From Rhodococcus spelaei (lineage in GTDB: Bacteria > Actinomycetota > Actinomycetes > Mycobacteriales > Mycobacteriaceae), in assembly GCF_006704125.1 (NCBI RefSeq), contig NZ_VIGH01000006.1, positions 291,789 through 355,788 on the forward strand: 64,000 nucleotides of DNA. The letters are read 5' to 3'. Shown here piece after piece: positions 34,547 through 43,853 of this stretch; within the stretch, counting starts at the first letter, position 1; the number at the start of each line of letters is the position of its first letter. Both the position numbers and the translations under genes were made by a program. Below the pieces are notes generated by a model, which was given only the letters and a program-made list of their open reading frames with translations, was not told the DNA's origin and made no database searches.

Positions 34547-35989
34547 ATGGCACAAGCAATGACAGGTATCGATCCCGCCGACCTGGAAACCTGCATCCGC
34601 GTCCTCTCTGAGGCCGGCGACCTGGACGCCGATCATCCCGATTCGCAGGCCCTGCAGCGCGCCAGCGGCAAGATGTTCAAGCAGCTCAAGCGCCGACGGC
34701 GGATCGCCGCCCGTGACGCCATCTCCAACGCGGACCGCGAGGTGGTTGCCGCGACCGCCACCGGCTCCCCCGAGCGCATCGACGACGAGACCGCGGGTGT
34801 GCTGATCTCCTCGCCGACCGTCGGCTCGAGCGCGGGCACCCTGATCCGCCCGCGCCCCTGCTACATCTGCAAGCAGCGCTACACGGTGGTCGATTCCTTC
34901 TACCACCAGCTGTGCCCCGAGTGCGCGGCGAGCAGTCACGCCAAGCGTGACGCCAGCACCGACCTGACCGGCCGCCGCGCGCTGCTCACCGGCGGCCGCG
35001 CGAAGATCGGCATGTACATCGCGCTGCGCCTGCTGCGCGACGGCGCGCACCTGACGGTCACCACCCGCTTCCCGAACGACGCCATCCGCCGCTTCAAGGC
35101 GATGGAGGACAGCGCCGACTGGATCCACCGTCTGCGGGTGGTCGGCATCGACCTGCGCGACCCCGCGCAGGTGGTCTCGCTCGCCGACTCGGTCGCGGCG
35201 CAGGGCCCGCTCGACATCCTGATCAACAACGCCGCGCAGACCGTCCGCCGGTCGGCCGGCTCCTACTCGGCACTGGTCGAGGCGGAGTCCGGTCCGCTGC
35301 CCGCGGGCGAACTGCCGGACGTGGTGACCTTCGGCAAGACCAGCGATGCACACCCCGCGTCGCTGGCCAGCTCGCTGCCGATGGCGTCGCAGTCGATCGT
35401 GCATCAGGTGACCGAGCTCGCACTGGTCGCGGGTTCGGCTACGCCCGAACGCATCTCGCAGGGCATCGCGATCGACGCCGGCGGACTCGTGCCGGATATC
35501 GCACACACCAACAGCTGGGTGCAGACGGTCGGCGAGGTGGATCCGATCGAGCTGCTCGAGGTGCAGCTGTGCAACTCGGTCGCGCCGTTCATCCTGGTGG
35601 ACCGGCTACGCCCGGCGATGGCCGCCTCGTCCGCGCGGCGCAAGTACGTGGTGAACGTCTCCGCGATGGAGGGTCAGTTCTCGCGGGCGTACAAGGGTCC
35701 GGGGCACCCGCACACCAACATGGCCAAGGCCGCGCTGAACATGCTCACCCGCACCAGCGCCAAGGAGATGCTCGAGCAGGACGGCATCCTGATGACCGCG
35801 GTCGACACCGGCTGGATCACCGACGAGCGCCCGCACTACACCAAGCTGCGGCTGGCGGACGAGGGGTTCCACGCGCCGCTGGACCTGGTGGACGGGGCGG
35901 CCCGGGTGTACGACCCGATCGTGCAGGGCGAGGCGGGCGTGGACCTGTACGGCTGCTTCCTCAAGGACTTCCAGCCGTCGCCCTGGTGA
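34547..35989 (+). CDS. Short-chain dehydrogenase-type protein with an N-terminal zinc ribbon
   Basis: A 480-residue protein. An N-terminal helical part is followed by a zinc-ribbon-like CYICKQRY...CPEC (about residues 105-126), then a Rossmann domain with nucleotide motif LLTGGRAKIGMYIA (about 146-159) and NNAAQ near 226. The catalytic serine lies in VNVSAMEGQF. Where YxxxK is expected, the sequence reads HPHTNMAKAA: lysine is kept but tyrosine is replaced by threonine. A related HPHTNMAKAALNM signature occurs in some bacterial and eukaryotic SDR-like proteins, so this is a subfamily, not a random loss. The ATG at 34547 is used; a second at 34559 is possible. Confidence 0.85.
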   Translation: MAQAMTGIDPADLETCIRVLSEAGDLDADHPDSQALQRASGKMFKQLKRRRRIAARDAISNADREVVAATATGSPERIDDETAGVLISSPTVGSSAGTLIRPRPCYICKQRYTVVDSFYHQLCPECAASSHAKRDASTDLTGRRALLTGGRAKIGMYIALRLLRDGAHLTVTTRFPNDAIRRFKAMEDSADWIHRLRVVGIDLRDPAQVVSLADSVAAQGPLDILINNAAQTVRRSAGSYSALVEAESGPLPAGELPDVVTFGKTSDAHPASLASSLPMASQSIVHQVTELALVAGSATPERISQGIAIDAGGLVPDIAHTNSWVQTVGEVDPIELLEVQLCNSVAPFILVDRLRPAMAASSARRKYVVNVSAMEGQFSRAYKGPGHPHTNMAKAALNMLTRTSAKEMLEQDGILMTAVDTGWITDERPHYTKLRLADEGFHAPLDLVDGAARVYDPIVQGEAGVDLYGCFLKDFQPSPW

Positions 35990-36034
35990 CACAGGGGGAT
36001 GACGTGACCCATGGTGACACCTAGGGTTGTCCCC

Positions 36035-37273
36035 ATGACCCGCACTCGTGACCTCGACGTCGTCGTCTACGGCGCCACCGGTTTCGTCGGCAGACTGACG
36101 GCCGACTACCTCGCCCGGCACGCCCCGCAGGGCACACGGATCGGGCTGGCCGGCCGCTCCCGCGACCGGCTCGAGCGGATCCGGGAGTCGCTGCCCGGCG
36201 CCGACGGCTGGCCGATCCTGGTCGCGTCCGCCGACGACCCGGCGTCGCTGACCGCCCTGGCCAAGGCCACCCACGTGGTGATCACGACGGTGGGCCCGTA
36301 CGCGAAGTACGGCATCGACCTGGTTCGGGCGTGCGCCGAGGAGGGCACCGACTACACGGACCTGTCCGGGGAGGTGCTCTTCGGTCGCGAGTCCATCGAC
36401 AGTTTCCACGACACCGCCGTCGGGTCGGGCGCCAGGATCGTGCACTCGTGCGGATTCGACTCCATCCCTTCGGATCTCGGCGTGCACGTGCTCTACGAGC
36501 AGGTCGCCGCCGACGGCGCGGGCGAGCTCACCGACACCACCCTGGTGGTCAGCTCGCTGCGCGGCGGAGTCAGCGGCGGCACGATCGACTCGATGCGCGG
36601 CCTCGTCGACACCGTGACCTCCGACAAGCGAGCCCGCAAGATCGCCGCCGGGCCGTACTCACTGAGCCCCGACCTGGCTGCGGAACCCCACCTGGGCCGC
36701 CAGTCGGATGTCGAGATGCTCAAGGGTTCGGACATCGCACCCGGGCTGAAGGGCCGCACGGCGCCGTTCGTGATGGGCTCCACGAACACCCGCGTCGTGC
36801 GACGCAGCAATGCGCTGCGGAACTGGGCCTACGGCCGCACCTTCCGCTACCGCGAGGTGATGAGCGTGGGCCAGTCGGCGCTGTCCCCGGTGCTCGCGCT
36901 GGGTGTCGCGGGCGGGCTGGGCGCGTTGATGGCCGGCCTGGCGTTTCCCCCGACCCGCTACCTGCTCGACCGGGTGCTGCCCAAGCCCGGCGAGGGCCCG
37001 AGCGAGAAGACCCGCAACGCCGGGCATTTCACCACCGACGTGTACACCACCACGACCACCGGCGCCCGCTACACCTCGCGCATCCGGGCCAAGGGCGACC
37101 CGGGCTACGCGGCGACCGCGGTGATGCTCGGCGAGTCGGCGCTGGCATTGGCGCTGGACCGCGGCGCGCTGCCCGACGCGGCGGGGGTGCTCACCCCCGC
37201 GACGGCGATCGGCGACCGGCTGGCCGAGCGGCTACGCGACGCGGGCTTCGAGATCACCGTGCGGAAGATGTAG
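36035..37273 (+). CDS. Saccharopine-dehydrogenase-like / trans-acting enoyl reductase family protein
   Basis: A 412-residue protein similar to mycobacterial Rv2449c and the trans-acting enoyl reductases (Rv2953 type) of lipid assembly. The N-terminal NAD(P)-binding fold is VVVYGATGFVGRLTADYLA (residues about 8-26), with GLAGRSRDRL and THVVITTVGPYAKYG following. CGFDSIPSDLG is another family block. One hydrophobic stretch near residues 280-300 (VLALGVAGGLGALMAGLAFP) may associate with membrane. The substrate is not known. The ATG at 36035 matches the family N-terminus; one at 36011 is in frame. The last 20 bases overlap the convergent lysoplasmalogenase gene. Confidence 0.87.
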   Translation: MTRTRDLDVVVYGATGFVGRLTADYLARHAPQGTRIGLAGRSRDRLERIRESLPGADGWPILVASADDPASLTALAKATHVVITTVGPYAKYGIDLVRACAEEGTDYTDLSGEVLFGRESIDSFHDTAVGSGARIVHSCGFDSIPSDLGVHVLYEQVAADGAGELTDTTLVVSSLRGGVSGGTIDSMRGLVDTVTSDKRARKIAAGPYSLSPDLAAEPHLGRQSDVEMLKGSDIAPGLKGRTAPFVMGSTNTRVVRRSNALRNWAYGRTFRYREVMSVGQSALSPVLALGVAGGLGALMAGLAFPPTRYLLDRVLPKPGEGPSEKTRNAGHFTTDVYTTTTTGARYTSRIRAKGDPGYAATAVMLGESALALALDRGALPDAAGVLTPATAIGDRLAERLRDAGFEITVRKM

Positions 37274-37967
37274 TCGCCGTCTCGGGAGTGCCGGCCGTCG
37301 ACCGTACGACGGCCAGCACCCCGAGCACGATCAGCACCTGACCGGCGATGTAGGTGAGCATCACCCAGAACCCCTCGACCGGCGGATGGAACCAGTCCGC
37401 GAAGGCCCCGAGGGCGATCATCGAGTCGGACAGCAGGAAGAGCGCGCCGCCGACGGCCGCGACGCGACCCAGCGCCGTGCTGAGCACCGCCATGGTGCCG
37501 AGGCAGAACCCGTAGACCAGCGCGGGCGCGAGCAGGGTTCCCGCCCCCGGGGCGCAGGCGGCCACCAGTGCGACGATCACGGCGACGTAGCCCGCCGCCG
37601 CGGGCCGCCGCAGCACGCTCGCGGCCCGGTACGGCCAGAACGCGGCGATGTAGGCCAACTGCGCGAGCAGGAAGAACCCGATCATCACCAGGAACGCGGT
37701 GTCGCCGTCTGCCAGGTCCGGTGCGGTGTCGCCGAGCCAGGACAACCCGAGCGCCAGCAACGTCAGCCGGACCAGCCGGGTGCGCGGCGTCGCGGTCGCC
37801 AGCGCCAGGAACCCGGCGAGCAGCGGCATCAGGAACCACTGGGTCACGTTCGCCACGCCGTCGGCGTCGACAAGTTGGGCCGCCAGGTGGATCACCGACA
37901 CCGCGGCGAAGGCGGTCAGCGCGGTAACAGCCTGCCGTCCGAGTGTCCGTGTGGCGTCTGCAATCAT
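37254..37967 (-). CDS. YhhN-family lysoplasmalogenase-like membrane protein
   Basis: A 237-residue membrane protein with about eight spans, of the YhhN/TMEM86 family. Eukaryotic and some bacterial members hydrolyse the vinyl-ether bond of lysoplasmalogens. The typical pieces LMPLLAGFLAL, GLSWLGDTAPDL and GALFLLSDSMIAL contain the conserved acidic residues (D in WLGD, D in LSDS) proposed to be catalytic. Its 3' end overlaps the preceding convergent gene by 20 bases. The upstream CoA-transferase gene starts 35 bases away on the other strand, so the two share a small divergent promoter region. Confidence 0.88.
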   Translation of the reverse strand: MIADATRTLGRQAVTALTAFAAVSVIHLAAQLVDADGVANVTQWFLMPLLAGFLALATATPRTRLVRLTLLALGLSWLGDTAPDLADGDTAFLVMIGFFLLAQLAYIAAFWPYRAASVLRRPAAAGYVAVIVALVAACAPGAGTLLAPALVYGFCLGTMAVLSTALGRVAAVGGALFLLSDSMIALGAFADWFHPPVEGFWVMLTYIAGQVLIVLGVLAVVRSTAGTPETATTSSAR

Positions 37968-38001
37968 CCGCTCATGCTAACGGCGGGTATACCGTCCAGG
38001 G

Positions 38002-39342
38002 ATGGCGTCCGCGGAGCAACTCGTCACCGACTACGAGAACGGTTGCGGCCTGCCGCGCGATCCGAGTCGGGTGGCCTTCCCACCCGGTGACGGCTACCTC
38101 TCGTCCCGATTGCCCACCGCCGCACTCGCGCTCGGGTCCGTCGGTGCACTGGTCTCCGCCGTCGACCGCCTGCTCCTCGCGCGCGGGATGACCCCGCACC
38201 GCGCGGCCCTGGATCCCGAGCGGGTCGCGGCCTCGTTCGCCGGCGACCGGATGATGCGCATCGACGGCGAACCTGTGCCAGGCTTCGCGCCGATGTCGGG
38301 CTTTTTCGCCGCCTCGGACGGTTGGGTGCGCACGCACGCGAACTACCCGCACCACCGCCTCCGACTGCTGAGCGCACTGGACCTCGCCGAGGACGCCGAT
38401 GCGGGCGTCCTGTCCGCCCGCATCGGCGTGCTGCCGGCGCAGGAGGTGGAGGACCGGGCAGCCGAGGCCGGCGCCGTCGCGGCGCGGGTGCGCACCGAGA
38501 CCGAGTGGGCCCGACATCCGCAGGGCGTCGCGTCGGGCGCGGGTCCGATCGTCCGGATGGACGCGAGCGCGGCGGCACCGGTCGCCCACACCATGCAGTT
38601 GCGGACCGATCCGGCGCGACCGCTGGCCGGTCTGCGGGTGCTGGACCTGACGCGGGTGCTCGCCGGACCGGTCGCGGCCCGCGCGCTGGCGCTGCTCGGC
38701 GCGCAGGTGCTGCGCGTCGACCCGCCGCAGCTGCACGAAATCGACTGGCAGCACCGCGATACCGGTCAGGGCAAACGGTCGACGCTCCTCGACTTCGCTA
38801 CCGCCGACGGCGCCGACGCGATGCGCTCGCTGCTCGCGACCACGGACGTGCTGATCACGGGATACCGGCCGGGCTCCCTGGACAGGTTCGGGCTCACCGC
38901 GGCGACGGACGGCCTCGTGCACGGTTCGGTCAGCGCGTGGGGCACCGACGGTCCGTGGGCGCACCGGCGCGGGTTCGACAGTCTCGTGCAGGCGGCCTCC
39001 GGGATATCCCTCGTCGAGGGCGGGGTGCATCCGGGCGCGCTGCCCGTGCAGGCGCTCGACCACGCCAGCGGGTACCTGCTTGCCGCCGGACTGGTGGACG
39101 CGCTGGCGTTGCGGGCCGCGGACGGACGCAGCCGAACGGTGTCGGTGGCACTCGCCCGGACCGCCCGCTGGCTGCTCGACGCGCCGGGACGGGTGGACGA
39201 TCCCGCGACTCCGCGTACGCCGGGACCGGGCACCACCGTCACCCACGGCGCCGTCATATCCGCGCGCCCGCCGCTGCCCGGCTACGCGCAGTATCCGTAC
39301 CCGGCGCACGACTGGGGATCCGATGCGCCGCACTGGATGTGA
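38002..39342 (+). CDS. CaiB/BaiF-type (family III) CoA transferase
   Basis: A 446-residue family III CoA-transferase-like protein. The main domain starts near residue 200 with PLAGLRVLDLTRVLAGPVAA and contains VLITGYRPGSLDRFGL and GYLLAAGLVDALALR, typical of CaiB/BaiF enzymes that move CoA between carboxylic acids through an aspartyl-CoA intermediate. The N-terminal 200 residues resemble a second, partial domain of the same fold (SGFFAASDGWVRTHANYPHH), as seen in some actinobacterial members. The substrate is unknown. It is divergent from the lysoplasmalogenase and tail to tail with the lipase gene, 21 bases apart. Confidence 0.88.
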   Translation: MASAEQLVTDYENGCGLPRDPSRVAFPPGDGYLSSRLPTAALALGSVGALVSAVDRLLLARGMTPHRAALDPERVAASFAGDRMMRIDGEPVPGFAPMSGFFAASDGWVRTHANYPHHRLRLLSALDLAEDADAGVLSARIGVLPAQEVEDRAAEAGAVAARVRTETEWARHPQGVASGAGPIVRMDASAAAPVAHTMQLRTDPARPLAGLRVLDLTRVLAGPVAARALALLGAQVLRVDPPQLHEIDWQHRDTGQGKRSTLLDFATADGADAMRSLLATTDVLITGYRPGSLDRFGLTAATDGLVHGSVSAWGTDGPWAHRRGFDSLVQAASGISLVEGGVHPGALPVQALDHASGYLLAAGLVDALALRAADGRSRTVSVALARTARWLLDAPGRVDDPATPRTPGPGTTVTHGAVISARPPLPGYAQYPYPAHDWGSDAPHWM

Positions 39343-39363
39343 GCGATCCGGTCCCCCGCCGAC

Positions 39364-40608
39364 CTAGGCGAGGATCCCGGACAGGTACGGCAGGACCACC
39401 GGCCACGAGGCGTCGACCACGCCTGGGTGATCGGTCTGGTAGGTCTCGAACCGGTACTGCGTTCCGGCCGCCTGGAACTCGGCGAGCAACGCCGCAGTCA
39501 GCGGGATCGGCACGGTGGTGTCGACATAGCCGTGTGTGACGAGGATCGGCCGGTCGTAGCCGGACACCGGCACCGCCATGTAGTCGTTCAACCGCCGCGC
39601 GAACTCCGGGTCGAGCAGCGGCTTGCGGACCAGCGAACCGAGCGAGAGCCCCTTGGCCGCGGTCGCCCAGTCCGGTTCGCACAACGTCTGGAGCCGGTCG
39701 ACCAATGCGACGCCGGCGGGTGTCAGGTACGAGTTGACGTCGAAATCCGGTTGCGCCGAGCGCAAACCACCGACCGCGGCGGCGAACTGCGCGGTGATGC
39801 CCTCGAGCCCGGGGACCTCGGGGACGTAGGGTCCGACGAGCGTGAACGCCTTCTCGATGTTCGTGGCGGGCGCGAGTGCCGCGGTGCCACGGAAGTCGAG
39901 CTCCGGGGCACGCTTGGTGGCCATGTTTCCGGTGGCCAGCGCCGCGTGCCCGCCCTGGGACACCCCGGCGACGGCCCAGCGGGGCGCGAGGTCGCCGGTC
40001 ACGGAGCGGGCGGCTCGCATCAGGTCGACGGTCGCGGCGGCCTCCGTGCGGGTCTGCAGGTACGGGTGCGGGCTCTGCGCATTGGCTCCGAGTCCGACGT
40101 AGTCGGGCACCACCACGGCATACCCGCGGCCCAGCAGGGTCCGCGTGATCTCCTCGTCCGGACCGGCATTCGGCTTCGACGTCGGCCCGCAGTCGCGGCC
40201 GAGCCCACTCGTTCCGTGGTCCCAGGCGATCACCGGCCAGCCCCCGGCCGGCGCCGTCCCGGCGGGCAGCAGCACCGCACCGCTGGTGTTCGCCGGCGCC
40301 CCCGTGGGACCGTCGGTGACGTATTCGACGTACCAGGCGCGGTCGGCCCCACCCCATCCCGCCGGCAACGGCCGCGACGACGTCAGCGTGCCCTGCGCCG
40401 CTGCAGTCGCGCCACCGGTGGGCACCGAGGCGACGGCCGTCGCCGTGGGCACCACCGCGACGGCGGCGGTCAGCGCGACCGCGGCGATCCGGCCTGCCCG
40501 CTGGACACGGCGCCTGCCTGTCGAAGAGTCGTCTCGCACGGTCCCGGTCGTCCTGCGCATTCCGCGTCGGTCCGGTCGTCGAACCACCCGAGAGTTCCCG
40601 GGCGGCAT
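39364..40608 (-). CDS. Secreted LIP-family lipase/esterase
   Basis: A 414-residue exported alpha/beta hydrolase of the secretory lipase (LIP) family. After a basic stretch the hydrophobic signal is IAAVALTAAVAVVPTATAVA. The nucleophile elbow is AGVSQGGHAAL, the acid lies in LVTHGYVDTTVP and the histidine in YQTDHPGVVD. The cysteines CGPTS and LCEPDW may form a disulfide. It likely hydrolyses acylglycerols or other esters outside the cell. The ATG at 40608 has AGGA about 9 bases ahead; an in-frame ATG at 40560 is an alternative. Only 58 bases separate it from the divergent nucleoside hydrolase. Confidence 0.88.
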   Translation of the reverse strand: MPPGNSRVVRRPDRRGMRRTTGTVRDDSSTGRRRVQRAGRIAAVALTAAVAVVPTATAVASVPTGGATAAAQGTLTSSRPLPAGWGGADRAWYVEYVTDGPTGAPANTSGAVLLPAGTAPAGGWPVIAWDHGTSGLGRDCGPTSKPNAGPDEEITRTLLGRGYAVVVPDYVGLGANAQSPHPYLQTRTEAAATVDLMRAARSVTGDLAPRWAVAGVSQGGHAALATGNMATKRAPELDFRGTAALAPATNIEKAFTLVGPYVPEVPGLEGITAQFAAAVGGLRSAQPDFDVNSYLTPAGVALVDRLQTLCEPDWATAAKGLSLGSLVRKPLLDPEFARRLNDYMAVPVSGYDRPILVTHGYVDTTVPIPLTAALLAEFQAAGTQYRFETYQTDHPGVVDASWPVVLPYLSGILA

Positions 40609-40666
40609 CCCCCCGATCCTCTCGGCAGCGGCGGTCACGGTCAACTCGTGCTGCGACAATGGGACA

Positions 40667-41719
40667 GTGCCCGAGACAACAGTGCCCGCCACCACCGTGC
40701 CGCTGATCCTCGACGTCGACACCGGCATCGACGACTCGCTCGCACTGCTCTACCTGCTGGCCAGTCCCGAGGCGGAGATCCTCACCGTCGCGAGCACGGC
40801 CGGCAACGTGCCTGCCGCGCAGGTCGCCGCGAACAACCTCGCCTGGCTGGACCTGTGTGGGCGGCCGGACATCGAAGTCACCCTCGGGTCGCCGGTGCCG
40901 TTGACCGATCCGCTGCGCACCACCGAGGACACGCACGGACCGCAGGGCATCGGCTACGCGCAGTTGCCCGCTTCGGATCGGACGGTGTCGGAACGGAGTT
41001 CGGCGCAGGCCTGGGTCGACGTCGCCCGATCCCGTCCCGGTGAGGTCACCGGACTGGTCACCGGGCCGCTGACCAACCTCGCCCTCGCGCTCCGGATCGA
41101 ACCCGCACTCCCGACGCTGCTGCGCCGACTCGTCGTGATGGGCGGCGCTTTTCACCATCCCGGCAATACGACACCCAAGTCCGAATGGAACATCTCAGTC
41201 GATCCGGAGGCGGCACAGGAGGTCTTCGACGCATTCTCCGTCGCGCCGCCCGACCGCCTCCCGGTGATCTGCCCGTTGGACGTGACCGAGACGATCGAGA
41301 TGCGGCCCGAGCACCTGCGACGGCTCGCCGAAGTTGCCGGCAGTACCCCCGACGAACTGATCACCGAGACCGATCCGCCCGGAACCCGGTCGCTCGCAGA
41401 CAATCCGGTGATCCGGCACCTGTCCGACGCGATCCGCTTCTATCTCGAGTTCCACCGCGACCAGGGTGAGGGCTTCCTCGCACACATGCACGATCCGTTC
41501 GCGGCCGCGCTGGCCCTGGACCCGACCCTGGCACAGACGCGGCCGGCGACCGTCGACGTCGAACTGGTCGGCACGCTCACCCGGGGCTGCACGGTCGCGG
41601 ACTGGCGTGGAATGTGGGGCCGCGAGCCGAATGCGGAAGTGGCGGTCGGGGCGGACCCACATGCGTTCTTCGAGCGACTGATCGACCGGGTGGGAAGGTT
41701 CGCGGCACGGCTCGGATGA
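40667..41719 (+). CDS. Inosine-uridine-type nucleoside hydrolase
   Basis: A 350-residue nucleoside N-ribohydrolase that splits the glycosidic bond of purine or pyrimidine ribonucleosides. The calcium/ribose-binding N-terminus is ILDVDTGIDDSLAL, and VVMGGAF, EWNISVDPEAAQEVF and the catalytic histidine segment HMHDPFAAALALD are all present. No signal peptide. Base preference cannot be read. The GTG at 40667 is chosen because upstream codons run through the lipase signal region on the other strand. It is 85 bases before the first BPL_N gene but looks unrelated to it. Confidence 0.92.
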   Translation: MPETTVPATTVPLILDVDTGIDDSLALLYLLASPEAEILTVASTAGNVPAAQVAANNLAWLDLCGRPDIEVTLGSPVPLTDPLRTTEDTHGPQGIGYAQLPASDRTVSERSSAQAWVDVARSRPGEVTGLVTGPLTNLALALRIEPALPTLLRRLVVMGGAFHHPGNTTPKSEWNISVDPEAAQEVFDAFSVAPPDRLPVICPLDVTETIEMRPEHLRRLAEVAGSTPDELITETDPPGTRSLADNPVIRHLSDAIRFYLEFHRDQGEGFLAHMHDPFAAALALDPTLAQTRPATVDVELVGTLTRGCTVADWRGMWGREPNAEVAVGADPHAFFERLIDRVGRFAARLG

Positions 41720-41804
41720 GCGACGGTTTCCCCGAAATGTCGCGTCTGCCACACCGCGGCAGGTAGCGTCGGTCAGCACGGGGGTCGACGCGAGGAGGTC
41801 ACCT

Positions 41805-42554
41805 GTGATCGATCGGCGCGGATTCCTGATCGGGGCAGCAACATTGGCGGTTGCGGTCGGTGCGCCCACTGTAGCCGCCGCAGCGACCACCCGGCCGCTG
41901 GCACTGGTCTACCGCGGACCGGCGTCCGTACCCGGGTGCCCCGAGTCGGTGGCCGCGCTGTTGCAGAGCTCCCCGAGCCGATTCCGGACGGCCTACGTCG
42001 GGCCGGGAGAAAGGCTCGAGATCAGCCCGGCGGTACTCGCCACAGCGACCGTGTACGCGCAGCCCGGCGGTCCGAGTCTGAGCACCGCATGGCAAGCCAT
42101 GCGGCCGTACGCCGACACACTCAGGTCCTGGATCGCCGGTGGCGGAAAATATCTCGGCTTCTGCGTGGGCGGCTATCTGGCTGGCGCCACCCCCGGCTTA
42201 AACCTGCTGCCGGGTGACACCTGGCGGTACATTTCAGCCTCCGACGCGAGCGTCACCACCGCCGCACCGTCCCGCATCACCGTGAACTGGCGCGGCGTCC
42301 CCCAGGCGCTGTACTTCCAGGACGGCCCAGTGTTCCAACTGAATCCGGGAAGCGGCGCGGCGGTCCTCGCGACGTACCGCGGTGGGCAGGTGGCGGCTCT
42401 GACCACTAGGTACGGCAACGGCCGGGTGGGGGTGACGGGACCGCACGTCGAGGCAGATGCGAGCTGGTTCACCGACGACGGATTGGATCCGACCGGCGCG
42501 GTACACCCCGACCTCGGGCACGACCTCATCGAATCCACCGTCAACGGCCTGTAG
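41805..42554 (+). CDS. Exported BPL_N-domain (class I GATase fold) protein 1, Tat signal
   Basis: A 249-residue protein of the BPL_N type (the N-terminal domain of eukaryotic biotin-protein ligases, a class I glutamine-amidotransferase-like fold). The domain runs from PLALVYRGPAS (residue 31) to the end. The triad is intact: C120 in the nucleophile elbow YLGFCVGGYLAG, H214 and E216 in GVTGPHVEAD. YAQPGG and LYFQDGPVF are shared with the other three copies. The N-terminus DRRGFLIGAATLAVAVG is a twin-arginine signal ending near TVAAA. GAGGAGG lies 6 bases before the GTG. Substrate unknown; a peptide or amide hydrolase role is inferred. Copy 2 follows after 112 bases. Confidence 0.85.
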   Translation: MIDRRGFLIGAATLAVAVGAPTVAAAATTRPLALVYRGPASVPGCPESVAALLQSSPSRFRTAYVGPGERLEISPAVLATATVYAQPGGPSLSTAWQAMRPYADTLRSWIAGGGKYLGFCVGGYLAGATPGLNLLPGDTWRYISASDASVTTAAPSRITVNWRGVPQALYFQDGPVFQLNPGSGAAVLATYRGGQVAALTTRYGNGRVGVTGPHVEADASWFTDDGLDPTGAVHPDLGHDLIESTVNGL

Positions 42555-42666
42555 GTCGGCTTCGGGCCACCACTGCACCACCGGCGTGGCCATCTGTAAT
42601 GTCAACGCCGCCGCACGTTCTCGGCGGCACCCGGACGAGAATCGCGCAGGACAGACGGAGTGAGGT

Positions 42667-43830
42667 GTGGTGCCCCAGTATCGGCGGCTTCTCCTTGTCG
42701 TCGCCACCGCAGTGGCACTGATCGTCGGGCCGGTCGCACTCACCGCGACTGCCGCAGCCGCAGCCACCGGACCCCTGGCCCTGGTCTACCGAGGCCCGGC
42801 CTCAGTGCCGGGAACCGCGGAATCCGTTGCGGCCGTGCTGCGGACGTCACCGTCGAAGTTTCGGGTTGAATACGTCGGCCCCGATGACACGCCGATCACC
42901 GCGGAAACCCTCTCGCGGGCAGCGGTGTTCGCCCAACCGGGGGGACCGAGCCTGAGCAAGGCGTGGAAGGCGATGAAGCCCTATGCGGGGCTGATCCGCG
43001 ACTGGATCGCAGGCGGCGGCAACTACCTCGGGTTTTGCGTCGGCGGCTACCTCGCCGGCGCGACGCCAGGATTCGACCTGCTACCGGGCGACACCTCGCA
43101 GTACAGCGCCAAGCAGGGAGCCAGCGTCTGGGACACCGCAGCGCATCGTTCGACGATCCTGTGGCGCGGGCAGGAGAAGACGACCTATTTCCAGGATCCG
43201 CCCGCATTCGACCTCGAACCAGGCCACGGCGCAAGCGTTCTGGCCACGTATCGCGGAGGTCAGGTTGCCGCCCTCGTCACCGATTACGGCAAGGGCCGGG
43301 TGGGGGTCACCGGTCCGCACATCGAGGCGGACGCGAGCTGGTTCGTCGACGACGGGCTGTCCGCGGACAACGCCGTGCACATCGACCTCGCGCACGACCT
43401 CATCGAGACCACAGTCAAGGGCAATCTGCCCGCGGCCACCACCGGCACCGCCAGCCCGACGCCGACCACACCGAAACCGACGACCACGGCGCCCCCGGTC
43501 ACGACAGCACCACCAGTGGCCACCACAGAAGCACCCCCGGCCACGACGGCACCGCCCGCGACCACCACGGAAGCACCTCCGGTCACGACGGCACCCCCGG
43601 TGGCCACCACGACGGCGCCACCGGTGACTACGACGGCACCGCCCGTTACCACCACGACGGCACCCCCGGTCTCGACCGCACCCCCTACGACCACGGCGCC
43701 ACCCATGAGCACCCCACCGGCCGCGTCGGCCCCACGGGCGCAGCTTCCCTGGCCGTGGAACCTGATCGCCGAGCAGCCCCTGTTCGACCGGTTCCTACGC
43801 GCAATCTCGACCGGCAATCCACTCGCCTGA
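42667..43830 (+). CDS. Exported BPL_N-domain protein 2 with a Thr/Pro-rich stalk
   Basis: A 387-residue protein. A Sec-type signal (LLLVVATAVALIVGPVALTA) precedes a BPL_N domain (residues about 36-255) with triad C124 (YLGFCVGGYLAG), H218 and E220 (VTGPHIEAD). Domain identity to copy 1 is high, but the early GCPES cysteine is a threonine here (PGTAES). Residues about 259-353 are a Thr/Pro/Ala repeat that looks like an extended, possibly glycosylated wall-spanning stalk. The last 34 residues (LPWPWNLIAEQPLFDRFLRA) form a compact, aromatic-rich end that might anchor it. The start is GTG at 42667 or 42670. It is convergent with the LuxR regulator. Confidence 0.85.
   Translation: MVPQYRRLLLVVATAVALIVGPVALTATAAAAATGPLALVYRGPASVPGTAESVAAVLRTSPSKFRVEYVGPDDTPITAETLSRAAVFAQPGGPSLSKAWKAMKPYAGLIRDWIAGGGNYLGFCVGGYLAGATPGFDLLPGDTSQYSAKQGASVWDTAAHRSTILWRGQEKTTYFQDPPAFDLEPGHGASVLATYRGGQVAALVTDYGKGRVGVTGPHIEADASWFVDDGLSADNAVHIDLAHDLIETTVKGNLPAATTGTASPTPTTPKPTTTAPPVTTAPPVATTEAPPATTAPPATTTEAPPVTTAPPVATTTAPPVTTTAPPVTTTTAPPVSTAPPTTTAPPMSTPPAASAPRAQLPWPWNLIAEQPLFDRFLRAISTGNPLA
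43441..43725 (+). repeat. Coding low-complexity Thr/Pro repeat (TTTAPPV-type)
   Basis: About 95 codons of degenerate repeats of the type APPVTT and APPVATT within the BPL_N protein 2 gene. Codons vary (ACC/ACG/ACA, CCG/CCC/CCA), so the amino-acid pattern rather than the DNA is conserved. Confidence 0.9.
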
Positions 43831-43853
43831 AGTGGATTCAGACGCGGTGTGTG

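Noticed and set aside
43441..43725. Regular repeats considered as a CRISPR or minisatellite
   Set aside because: The repeat is in frame, varies at synonymous positions and lies within a secreted protein gene; there are no uniform spacers.
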